A stretch of DNA of 8,036 nucleotides from assembly GCA_025966255.1 (NCBI GenBank), contig JAOPVG010000395.1, forward strand, positions 1 to 8,036, in the 5' to 3' direction. The notes below the pieces were generated by a model that saw only the letters and a program-made list of their open reading frames with translations, was not told the DNA's origin and ran no database searches. This document shows, piece by piece, positions 1-7,455 of the stretch. The stretch comes from Jatrophihabitans sp. GTDB lineage: Bacteria > Actinomycetota > Actinomycetes > Mycobacteriales > Jatrophihabitantaceae. Positions within the stretch are counted from its first letter, which is position 1. Every line of letters begins with the position of its first letter. The position numbers and the translations under genes are program-made.

Positions 1-80
1 TGCGCGTTCGCCTGCGCCTCCTGGCTCAGCTGTCCCTGCCAGCCGGTTGGCTCGGAGGCGTTCTCGACGATGTCGGTCAT
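1..80 (-). CDS. Start of a second gene of the ABC exporter operon (probable partner subunit, partial)
   Basis: Only the first 26 codons are inside the window, and the gene continues past base 1. The ATG at 80-78 overlaps the TGA (79-77) of the upstream ABC exporter gene in an ATGA arrangement, typical of translationally coupled subunits. A GAGGGGG ribosome binding site lies 7 nt upstream, at 88-94. The visible peptide starts MTDIVENASEPTGWQGQLSQ and holds no diagnostic motif, so the identity is inferred from context. The upstream subunit has a degenerate Walker B and is only a half transporter (one membrane domain plus one ATPase domain). The usual arrangement is a heterodimer with a second half transporter encoded immediately downstream. 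If so, this protein should carry a catalytic glutamate after Walker B and an altered signature motif. That the reading frame is a real gene is well supported by the overlap and binding site; that it is an ABC subunit is only inferred. Confidence 0.6.
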   Translation of the reverse strand, partial: MTDIVENASEPTGWQGQLSQEAQANA

Positions 81-1858
81 GACCCCACCCCCTCGAGTTC
101 CGACGATTGGCTGAGCAGGTTGCGATAAGCGGGGACGGTGTCGAGCAGTTCGCGGTGCGTGCCCACTGCGGCGATGCGGCCGTCGACCAACAGCGCCACG
201 CGATCGGCCAGCATCACGGTGGACGGGCGGTGCGCGACGACGAGCGCGGTGGTGCTGCCCAGCACGCGGCGCAGCGCTTCTTCGACCTGCGACTCGGTGT
301 TCACGTCCAGCGCCGAGAGCGGGTCGTCGAGCACGAGCACCCGCGGGCGGCCGAGCACGGCCCGGGCCAGCGCGAGCCGCTGCCGCTGCCCACCGGACAG
401 CGACAGCCCCTGCTCGCCGATGCGGGTCTCCAGCCCGAACGGCAGGCGGTGCACGAAGTCGGCCTGAGCCACCGAGATCGCCTCGTCGACGTCGGCCTCG
501 GACACGCCGGCCCGGCCGAGCGTGAGGTTCTCGCGGACACTCGCCGAGAAGAGCGTGGCCTCTTCGAACGCGGTGGTGACGGCGTGCCGCAGCTGATCGA
601 GGCGCAGGTCGCGCACGTCCACGCGCCCGATGAGCACCCGGCCGCCGGTGACGTCGTAGAGGCGCGGGACGAGGGCGGTGAGCGTGGTCTTGCCCGAGCC
701 GACGCCACCGACCAGGGCCATGGTCTCGCCGGCCCGCACCTCGAGATCGATGCCGCGCAGCACGTCGACGTCTGACCCGTCGTAACGGAAGTGGACGTCC
801 TCGAAGCGCAGCGTGGTGCCGTTCTCCGCGGGGACGGGCTGAGCGGGGTCGAGGATGGTCGGCTCGGTGTCGAGCACCTCGAAGATCCGCCGGCAGGCAC
901 TGCCTGCCTCTTCGGTCAGCGCGAGCAACCAGCCGAGCATGATGATCGGCCACACGAGCTGCAGGTAGAGCGCCACGAAGGCGACCAGCTGCCCGATGGT
1001 GATCGCGCCGTGCGCGGTGGCGTACACGCCGCCGACGGTGACGAAGGCGAGCACGATCTGCGGGAGTCCCTCGAGCAGCGCCCAGAACAGGCCCAGGGTG
1101 CGGATCTTGGTCAGTTCCGCGGTGCGGAGGCGGCCGGCATCGGCGCTGAACGCCGACAGCATGTGCGGGCGCCGACCGAAGGCCTTGATCACCCGGATGC
1201 CGAGGGCCGACTCCTCGACGGAGGTGGCGAGGTCGCCGGTGAGGTCCTGCGCGCGACGCGCGTCCCGGCTGTACCGCAACTCGAAGCGGCGGGTCCCGGC
1301 GATCAACGGGATCATCGACACGAGGACGAGCAGGCCGAGCCACATCTGCAGGTGGATCAGCAGCACGAGCACGACCACGATGGTGAGCGTGTCGGCGATG
1401 ATGAAGACGGCGGCCAGCCCGATGAACCGGCGCAGCGTGGACAGGTCCGTGGTCAGCCGCGAGAGCAGTTGACCGGAGGGCCAGCGGTCGTGGAAGGACA
1501 CCGGCAGCCGCTGGACGTGGGCGAACAGATCGCGGCGCAGGTCGGTCTCGACCCCTAATGCGGCCAGCGCCATGGCGCGCCGGCGCGCGAAGAACAGTCC
1601 CGCCTCGGCGATGCCGAACAGAAGGGCGAGCCCGCTCAGGGCCCACAGTCCGGCGGAGTCGTGATGGCGGATGGGGCCGTCGACGGCGCGTCCGACGACC
1701 AGCGGCACGAGGGCCTGGGCGAGCATCGCGCCGGTGGCGGCAGCAAGCATGAAGCCGATCGCGCCTCGGTGCGGTTTGGCCCACTTTCGCAGCCGGAAGA
1801 CGGTGGCCAGGGTGCCTTGCTGCCCGGTCACCTCTTCGGTCTGCGCGGAGGTCGACAC
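77..1858 (-). CDS. ABC exporter half-transporter with degenerate ATPase site (heterodimer subunit)
   Basis: This 593-residue inner-membrane protein has the type IV (ABCB/MsbA-like) exporter architecture. An N-terminal membrane domain with about six helices (roughly residues 33-58, 70-90, 146-168, 170-188, 255-277, 285-312) is followed by an ATP-binding domain (about 348-585). Visible motifs are Walker A GGVGSGKTT (384-392), signature LSGGQ (487-491), Walker B VLVLDD (507-512), D-loop SALD (515-518) and the switch histidine H543. Two catalytic positions are altered: the residue after the Walker B aspartate is Asp512 rather than Glu, and the Q-loop glutamine position reads Glu (about 432, in AFEEATLFS). 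In characterised heterodimeric exporters such as TM287/288 and BmrCD, one subunit has this kind of degenerate site, so a partner with the catalytic glutamate is expected; the overlapping downstream gene fits. The GTG start at 1858 lacks a good Shine-Dalgarno, but a TACCGT box ends 8 nt upstream. The substrate (drug, lipid or peptide) cannot be read from the sequence. Confidence 0.93.
   Translation of the reverse strand: MSTSAQTEEVTGQQGTLATVFRLRKWAKPHRGAIGFMLAAATGAMLAQALVPLVVGRAVDGPIRHHDSAGLWALSGLALLFGIAEAGLFFARRRAMALAALGVETDLRRDLFAHVQRLPVSFHDRWPSGQLLSRLTTDLSTLRRFIGLAAVFIIADTLTIVVVLVLLIHLQMWLGLLVLVSMIPLIAGTRRFELRYSRDARRAQDLTGDLATSVEESALGIRVIKAFGRRPHMLSAFSADAGRLRTAELTKIRTLGLFWALLEGLPQIVLAFVTVGGVYATAHGAITIGQLVAFVALYLQLVWPIIMLGWLLALTEEAGSACRRIFEVLDTEPTILDPAQPVPAENGTTLRFEDVHFRYDGSDVDVLRGIDLEVRAGETMALVGGVGSGKTTLTALVPRLYDVTGGRVLIGRVDVRDLRLDQLRHAVTTAFEEATLFSASVRENLTLGRAGVSEADVDEAISVAQADFVHRLPFGLETRIGEQGLSLSGGQRQRLALARAVLGRPRVLVLDDPLSALDVNTESQVEEALRRVLGSTTALVVAHRPSTVMLADRVALLVDGRIAAVGTHRELLDTVPAYRNLLSQSSELEGVGS
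88..94 (-). promoter_or_regulatory. Ribosome binding site of the partial ABC partner gene
   Basis: GAGGGGG on the minus strand lies 7 nt before the ATG at 80, inside the last codons of the upstream ABC subunit. Together with the ATGA stop/start overlap it supports this start and coupled translation of the two genes. Confidence 0.6.
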
Positions 1859-1866
1859 GAGGTCCG

Positions 1867-1872
1867 ACGGTA
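1867..1872 (-). promoter_or_regulatory. Candidate -10 box (TACCGT) for the ABC exporter operon
   Basis: TACCGT on the minus strand matches the actinobacterial TANNNT -10 consensus and ends 8 nt before the GTG at 1858. The 5' end of the transcript would then fall at or within about two bases of the start codon. No convincing -35 or Shine-Dalgarno is seen. It lies downstream of the hairpin that follows sepH, so the exporter would have its own promoter. Confidence 0.4.
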
Positions 1873-1903
1873 CGTGTCCGCACCGACGACGACGAACGAG
1901 TTT

Positions 1904-1928
1904 CGTCCCGGGCGAACGGCCCGGGACG
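1904..1928 (-). terminator. GC-rich hairpin terminator after sepH
   Basis: A perfect 10 bp inverted repeat, CGTCCCGGGC / GCCCGGGACG, closes a 5-nt loop (1914-1918) in the 87 bp gap between the sepH stop and the ABC gene start. On the minus strand the stem is followed by GAAACTCGTT, not a true T-run, so this is a tail-less stem of the kind common in actinobacteria rather than a classical intrinsic terminator. Its place, 17 bp past the sepH stop and before the putative ABC promoter, fits termination of the serC-sepH transcript. A protein-binding palindrome is the alternative. Confidence 0.6.
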
Positions 1929-1945
1929 CTCCTATCGAGCGGTGG

Positions 1946-2920
1946 TCAGTCCTGCTTGCGGCGCACGCCGAGCAGGATGTCGTCCCACGACGGCACCCGG
2001 ACGCGGGCGGCGCGCTCCTCGTCGGACTCGTCGCGCTTGGCCGTTCCCAGATTGCGCAGGCTCGTCAGCCCCGGCACGGCCGCCGGCCGCGTCGACGGGT
2101 CGGTGATGGCCAGCGGCAGGGTGGGGGAGTTGAACTCCAGGTCGGCGCCGGCGGGGACGAGCGGCGGGACCTCGCGCGGGCCGTCGGGCGGAGCGTCCTG
2201 GTCGAAGACCTCTTCGAGCGTCGGCAGGGGACCGGTGTGGGCGTCGGGCATGGGCGGGAAGGCGACGATGCCGGGGGCCAGTGGCGGCGCCGCGACCAGG
2301 GACGGGCGCTCGGGCGGCGGCGGCGTGACTGGTCGGATCGGCCGGTCACTGAGCAGATCGGCGGCGGTGTCGTCGACCGGAGTGACCGAGCGGGACGTGC
2401 GGTGGAACAGCCACTCCGCGCTGTGGCGGCTGTCGCCCCCCAGCCATCCGGCCACGATCACCCAGTCGCCGTCGTCACGGCGGCGGGCATCCCAGGTGAC
2501 GTCCGACGGCGTGATGCCGTGCGCGGTGAACCGGTTGTCGACCGCCTCACCGAACTGGACGACCTGTCCCTCGGTGGTGCTACGGCGGGCGCGCGCCCGG
2601 CGGGCCTCACTGGCGATGCGCAACCGCTCGTCCATGACGGGCCCGGCGAACCGCAGCACCCGCTCGAGGCTGACGCCGTAGGAGTCAGCGAGGTCCTGCG
2701 GCGATTCGCCGGCCCGGACCCGCACCTGGATGTCGCGGGGACCGATCTGGGTCTCGGGCCGGACCGGGTCGGCGGTGGTCGGCAGCCGGGGCAGGTCAGC
2801 GCGGGCGGCGTCGCGCAGCTGCGCGTCGTTGCGCAGGCAGAATTGCTCGTTGCCGTCGGCGGTCTCCACCACGAGGTGGCTCCCGTCCTCGGTGGGCCGG
2901 ACGAAGCGCAGCTGACGCAT
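1946..2920 (-). CDS. sepH: SepH, actinobacterial cell-division regulator of FtsZ (DUF3071 family)
   Basis: The product is a 324-residue cytoplasmic protein. SepH homologues in Streptomyces and mycobacteria bind FtsZ and stimulate its assembly during septation. The N-terminus MRQLRFVRPTEDGSHLVV is typical of DUF3071. A predicted helix-turn-helix lies at about residues 73-101 (SPQDLADSYGVSLERVLRF), followed by a tryptophan-containing stretch at about 136-172 (DVTWDARR...GDWVIVAGW). A long proline-rich, probably disordered linker (about 195-270) leads to the conserved basic/acidic tail motif VRVPSWDDILLG (about 307-318). The start at ATG 2920 is chosen over an in-frame GTG at 2965 because the family N-terminus begins there and a TATCGT -10 box ends exactly 7 nt before it, implying a leaderless transcript; there is no Shine-Dalgarno. 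The gene lies 51 bp behind serC, the same order as the M. tuberculosis Rv0884c-Rv0883c pair. Confidence 0.9.
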   Translation of the reverse strand: MRQLRFVRPTEDGSHLVVETADGNEQFCLRNDAQLRDAARADLPRLPTTADPVRPETQIGPRDIQVRVRAGESPQDLADSYGVSLERVLRFAGPVMDERLRIASEARRARARRSTTEGQVVQFGEAVDNRFTAHGITPSDVTWDARRRDDGDWVIVAGWLGGDSRHSAEWLFHRTSRSVTPVDDTAADLLSDRPIRPVTPPPPERPSLVAAPPLAPGIVAFPPMPDAHTGPLPTLEEVFDQDAPPDGPREVPPLVPAGADLEFNSPTLPLAITDPSTRPAAVPGLTSLRNLGTAKRDESDEERAARVRVPSWDDILLGVRRKQD

Positions 2921-2927
2921 GGTGCCG

Positions 2928-2933
2928 ACGATA
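2928..2933 (-). promoter_or_regulatory. Candidate leaderless -10 box (TATCGT) for sepH
   Basis: TATCGT on the minus strand fits TANNNT and is separated from the ATG at 2920 by 7 nt (CGGCACC), so transcription would begin at or one base before the start codon. A TTGACC lies further upstream, but its spacing to this box (11 bp) is too short for a standard -35. This would give sepH a promoter independent of serC. Confidence 0.5.
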
Positions 2934-2971
2934 TGTGCGCCCCGGGTCAATACCAGGGAGCACACGCCGGG

Positions 2972-4562
<1,591 letters not shown>

Positions 4563-4563
4563 C

Positions 4564-4902
4564 TCAGCCGAGATACTCGGCGGCCACCTTCTTCGGCACA
4601 CACATTCGCCAGGCATCGACGAGGAGCTCCTCCAGCTCGACGGGATCGATCTCGGCCAGGCGCAGGCGCACCCATTGGTAGCGCAGGTCCGACGTCACCG
4701 GCATGAGGAACGTGCCCGGATTGGCGGCCACGAGGGCCTCGCGCTGCTCGCGCGGGTAACCGAAGCCGAGCAGGGTCTCGTCCGGCGACACCGACGCGAA
4801 GACGATCCGCCCGACCCGGAACTTCACGTAGTCGCGCACGATCGCTTCGTAGGCGCGGGGCAGTTGCAGCGCGATACGCCGTACGTCGTCGAGGCCCGGC
4901 AC
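4564..4902 (-). CDS. MmcQ/YjbR family small protein
   Basis: This is a 112-residue cytoplasmic protein of the MmcQ/YjbR family (CyaY-like fold). It has the family layout: an N-terminal helix LDDVRRIALQLPRAYEA (4-20), strands FRVGRIVFASVS (28-39) and ETLLGFGYP (42-50), REQREALVAANPGTFLMPV (51-69), WVRLRLAEIDPVELEELLVDAWRMCVPKKV (76-105) and a final helix. The fold resembles a DNA-binding or frataxin-like scaffold, but the biochemical role of these proteins is not established. The GTG start at 4902 is 15 nt after the lactone-oxidase stop and is preceded only by a weak GGGCGG. The stop of the oxidase gene is in the same frame just upstream, so no longer start is possible. It is most likely co-transcribed with the oxidase. 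Confidence 0.85.
   Translation of the reverse strand: MPGLDDVRRIALQLPRAYEAIVRDYVKFRVGRIVFASVSPDETLLGFGYPREQREALVAANPGTFLMPVTSDLRYQWVRLRLAEIDPVELEELLVDAWRMCVPKKVAAEYLG
4567..4581 (+). terminator. Small hairpin just after the VOC stop codon
   Basis: GCCGAG-ATA-CTCGGC forms a perfect 6 bp stem with a 3-nt loop, 4 nt after the VOC stop codon. It is embedded in the last codons of the convergent YjbR-like gene (Ala-Glu-Tyr-Leu-Gly) and has no T-tract. It may help end VOC transcription, but it could equally be a by-product of codon choice. Confidence 0.3.
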
Positions 4903-4917
4903 GGCTAGGCCGCCCGG

Positions 4918-6216
4918 CTAGGCACTCAGGACCCGGGCCAGGTAGGCGTTGCCGAACATTCGGTTCGGGTCGAGCTTGTCCCGAACGGCGATGAAGTCGT
5001 CGAGCTTGTCGTACGTGCCGCGCAGGGATTCGGCGTCGCGGTAGTGCAGCTTGCCCCAGTGGGGCCGGCCGCCGACGTCCTTGGCGATCGCCTCGACGGC
5101 GCGGAAGTACGACTCGTGGTTGCGGCGGTGGTACTGGTGCACGGCGATGTACCCGGTCGTGCGTCCGTGGGCCGTTGAGAGCCAGATGTCGTCGGCGGCG
5201 GCGAAGCGCACTTCCACGGGGAAGCCGATCTGCTCGCCGCTGCGCTCGAGGTAGCCCTCGATGCCCGCCAGCACCTGCGGTACGGCGGCACGGGGGACGG
5301 CGTACTCCATCTCGCGGAAGCGGACCGTCCGGCTCGAGGCGAACACGCGATACGAGCGATCGATGTAGTCGCGGGCGGTGAGGGCATGGGCGGCGAAGGA
5401 GTTGGCGCGTGGGATGAGCGTCGGTCGTCGTGTCGTCAGCCGGTTGATGCGGTCGAACACGGTGTTGGAGAGGAAGTCGTCGTCGAGCCACCGGCGCAGG
5501 GGGCCGAGGGGCCGCAGTTCGGTGTCGGGCAGCACCCGGTTGTTGCGCTTCGTGAGGACGCGCCGGGTGTGCGGGAACCAGTAGAACTCGAAGTGGTCGT
5601 TGCCGAGGACGTTGGTGTCCAGGTCGGTCAGGACATCGTCGAGCGAGGCCGGGGCCTCCGCGGCCGCGAGGGCGAAGGCCGGCTCGCAGTGCAGGGTGAC
5701 CGTGGCGATGACGCCAAGCGCTCCGAGCCCGACGCGGGCGGCGGCGAAGATCTCCGGATTCTCGTCGGTCGAGCAGGTCAGCGACGACCCGTCGGCCAGG
5801 ACGAGCTCGAGTGCGCGCACCTGCGTGGCCAGGCCGCCGAGGTTCCCGCCGGTGCCGTGCGTGCCGGTCGAGATCGCGCCCGAGATGGTCTGGAGGTCGA
5901 TGTCGCCGAGATTCGTCATCGACAGACCGAGGTGCCAGAGGGCCTCATTGAGGGCGTACAGGCGGGTGCCGGCCAGAACCGTGACCAGACCCGTCTCGCG
6001 GTCGGCGCGCACGATGCCGGAGAGCCGGTCCAGGCGCAGCTGCACGCCGTCAGTGACGCCGATCGAGGTGAATGAGTGGCCGGCACCGATCGGCTTCACG
6101 TGCTGGCCGCGGTCGGCGGCGCCGCGCACCATGCGCTGCAGCTCGGTGACTGTGGCGGGCGCGGCCACTGTGACCTCGGCCTGAACATTGCCGGCCCAGT
6201 TCGTCCACGTCGTCAT
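4918..6216 (-). CDS. FAD-dependent aldono-1,4-lactone oxidase/dehydrogenase (D-arabinono/L-gulono-lactone type)
   Basis: This 432-residue VAO-family flavoprotein oxidises a sugar lactone such as L-gulono- or D-arabinono-1,4-lactone to the ascorbate or erythroascorbate type product. The N-terminal FAD domain (about 10-180) begins after WTNWAGN and has KPIGAGHSFTSI (41-52) with H47, a candidate covalent flavin-linking histidine, then DLQTISGAISTGTHGTGG (107-124). The C-terminal lactone-oxidase domain holds a Glu-x-Arg pair (E335/R337 in PVEVRFAA) and the HWGK motif (386-389, K389). These match the active-site Glu, Arg and Lys of alditol oxidase/ALO-type enzymes. DPNRMFGNAYL (416-426) is the usual family ending. 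There is no signal peptide. The M. tuberculosis homologue (Rv1771) is described as a dehydrogenase that does not use oxygen well, so oxidase versus dehydrogenase is left open. The ATG at 6216 has no clear Shine-Dalgarno; AATAGT ends 6 nt upstream. The YjbR-like gene follows 15 bp downstream. Confidence 0.9.
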   Translation of the reverse strand: MTTWTNWAGNVQAEVTVAAPATVTELQRMVRGAADRGQHVKPIGAGHSFTSIGVTDGVQLRLDRLSGIVRADRETGLVTVLAGTRLYALNEALWHLGLSMTNLGDIDLQTISGAISTGTHGTGGNLGGLATQVRALELVLADGSSLTCSTDENPEIFAAARVGLGALGVIATVTLHCEPAFALAAAEAPASLDDVLTDLDTNVLGNDHFEFYWFPHTRRVLTKRNNRVLPDTELRPLGPLRRWLDDDFLSNTVFDRINRLTTRRPTLIPRANSFAAHALTARDYIDRSYRVFASSRTVRFREMEYAVPRAAVPQVLAGIEGYLERSGEQIGFPVEVRFAAADDIWLSTAHGRTTGYIAVHQYHRRNHESYFRAVEAIAKDVGGRPHWGKLHYRDAESLRGTYDKLDDFIAVRDKLDPNRMFGNAYLARVLSA

Positions 6217-6244
6217 ACGATCACTATTCCGGCTCGACTCGTGT

Positions 6245-6262
6245 ACCGGCTACCTGGCCGGT
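6245..6262. promoter_or_regulatory. 18 bp palindrome in the divergent oxidase/PLP-enzyme promoter region
   Basis: ACCGGC-N6-GCCGGT is a perfect inverted repeat with a 6 bp spacer (TACCTG). It lies 11 bp upstream of the Shine-Dalgarno of the PLP-enzyme gene and within the 69 bp that separates it from the divergent lactone oxidase. It could be an operator for a dimeric regulator serving both genes, or an RNA hairpin in the leader of the plus-strand gene. No regulator gene is adjacent in the window. Confidence 0.35.
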
Positions 6263-6272
6263 CCGGCTCAGC

Positions 6273-6279
6273 GAGAAGG
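6273..6279 (+). promoter_or_regulatory. Shine-Dalgarno deciding the TTG start
   Basis: GAGAAGG lies 6 nt before TTG 6286. It supports this start over the in-frame GTG at 6241, which has no binding site upstream. Confidence 0.6.
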
Positions 6280-6285
6280 CGTGCC

Positions 6286-7437
6286 TTGACCGATCTCGAC
6301 CAGCTGACCGCCGCCACCGCGCACCTCGATCCGCCGCTGGCAGCGCTCGACCTGCCCGCGCTGCGGGCCAACGCGGCCGACCTCGTGCGGCGCGCCGCGG
6401 GTACGCCGGTGCGGGTCGCTGCCAAATCGGTCCGCTGCCGCGCGGTGCTCGATCTCGCGCTGGCGTCGCCGGGCTTCGCCGGGGTGATGGGCTACTCGCT
6501 GCTCGAGGCCATCTGGCTGGTGCGGGGCGGCCTGCGCGACGTGCTGATGGGCTACCCGACCGCCGACCGGGCCGCGCTGCGGGAGCTGGCCGCCGACCGG
6601 GCCCTGCTCGATGCGATAACACTGATGATCGACGGGCTGGACCAGCTCGCCCTGATCCGGGCGACAGTGGGCGACGCGCCGGTACGGATCTGCCTCGATG
6701 TCGACGCGTCGTTGCGGGTCGGGCGGCTGCATCTGGGCGTGCGCCGATCGCCGCTGCGCACGCCGGCCGAGGTCGCGACGCTGGCCGCCGCGGCCCAAGC
6801 ACAGGGCTTCCGGGTCGCCGGCGTCATGTTCTACGAGGCGCAGATCGCCGGGCTGCCCGATTCGTCGCCGGGCGTGCGGTTCATGAAGCGGCGCTCGGCG
6901 GCCGAGCTCGCGGTGCGCCGCGGCGCCGTGGTCGAAGCGGTGGAGAAGGTCGTGGGCGCGCTCGAGATCGTCAACTCCGGCGGCACGGGCAGTGTCGAGA
7001 TCAGCGCCGCCGACCCCTCCGTCACCGAGGTCACGGCCGGATCCGGGCTGTACGTACCGACGCTGTTCGACGACTACCGCTCCTTCGTGCCGCGGCCGGC
7101 GCTGTACTTCGCGCTACCTGTGGTGCGGCACCCGGCGCCGGGTATCGCCACGCTGTTCGGCGGCGGGTACATAGCGTCCGGCCCGGCCGGCAAGTCACGC
7201 CGGCCCAGCCCGGCGCTGCGCGGGCTGAAGTTGCTCGGCACCGAGGGCGCCGGCGAGGTGCAGACCCCGGTCCGCGGACGTCCGGCCGAAACGCTCAAGG
7301 TCGGCGACCGCGTGTGGTTCCGGCACGCCAAGGCCGGTGAGCTCGGTGAGCGGTTCGACACGATCCATTTCGTCGAGGACGGTCGGATCGTCGAGTCGGT
7401 GCCCACCTACCGCGGCGAGGGCAAGAACTTCGGCTGA
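6286..7437 (+). CDS. Fold-type III PLP enzyme, alanine racemase / D-threonine aldolase-like (amino acid deaminase/aldolase)
   Basis: This is a 383-residue cytoplasmic PLP-dependent protein. The N-terminal TIM-barrel of the alanine-racemase fold covers about residues 18-260, with the likely Schiff-base lysine K47 in VRVAAKSVRC, the barrel strands FAGVMGYSLLEA (64-75), RICLDVDASLRVG (134-146) and FRVAGVMFYEAQ (175-186), and IVNSGGTGS (228-236) as the cofactor phosphate-binding loop. The C-terminal beta domain (about 265-380) resembles D-threonine aldolase/D-serine dehydratase, with GSGLYVPTLFDDY (252-264) and FRHAKAGELGERFDTIHF (345-362). The His-x-Cys metal site known from D-serine dehydratases is not evident: H347 is followed by Ala and Lys, and the only cysteines are C51 and C136. 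The reaction is therefore unassigned. The TTG start at 6286 is chosen for its GAGAAGG site. It is divergent from the lactone oxidase; as I recall, a similar protein (Rv1769) lies near the lactone dehydrogenase of M. tuberculosis. Confidence 0.85.
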   Translation: MTDLDQLTAATAHLDPPLAALDLPALRANAADLVRRAAGTPVRVAAKSVRCRAVLDLALASPGFAGVMGYSLLEAIWLVRGGLRDVLMGYPTADRAALRELAADRALLDAITLMIDGLDQLALIRATVGDAPVRICLDVDASLRVGRLHLGVRRSPLRTPAEVATLAAAAQAQGFRVAGVMFYEAQIAGLPDSSPGVRFMKRRSAAELAVRRGAVVEAVEKVVGALEIVNSGGTGSVEISAADPSVTEVTAGSGLYVPTLFDDYRSFVPRPALYFALPVVRHPAPGIATLFGGGYIASGPAGKSRRPSPALRGLKLLGTEGAGEVQTPVRGRPAETLKVGDRVWFRHAKAGELGERFDTIHFVEDGRIVESVPTYRGEGKNFG

Positions 7438-7455
7438 CCCGGTCGAACTCAGCCG
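7431..7455. terminator. Hairpin spanning two convergent stop codons
   Basis: CGGCTGA (7431-7437) and TCAGCCG (7449-7455) form a perfect 7 bp stem around the 11 bp gap between the PLP-enzyme and cutinase genes. Both genes end in GGC TGA, so the two stop codons themselves build the stem. It could act as a bidirectional terminator; neither side has a T-run, so the evidence is moderate at best. Confidence 0.35.

Noticed and set aside
107..1558. Plus-strand open frames antisense to the ABC exporter
   Set aside because: They mirror the codon structure of the minus-strand exporter, show no protein family features and have no plausible starts.
1881..1897. Short GAC-repeat-like stretch in the sepH-ABC gap
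   Set aside because: Only about three units; not a meaningful tandem repeat.
2921..2965. 15-residue N-terminal extension of SepH from GTG 2965
   Set aside because: The family N-terminus starts at the ATG at 2920, which has a correctly spaced -10 box; the extension looks unlike SepH.
6241..6285. Alternative GTG start for the PLP enzyme at 6241
   Set aside because: No Shine-Dalgarno upstream, the added residues are basic and unlike the family, and the palindrome would lie inside the coding region; TTG 6286 has GAGAAGG at good spacing.
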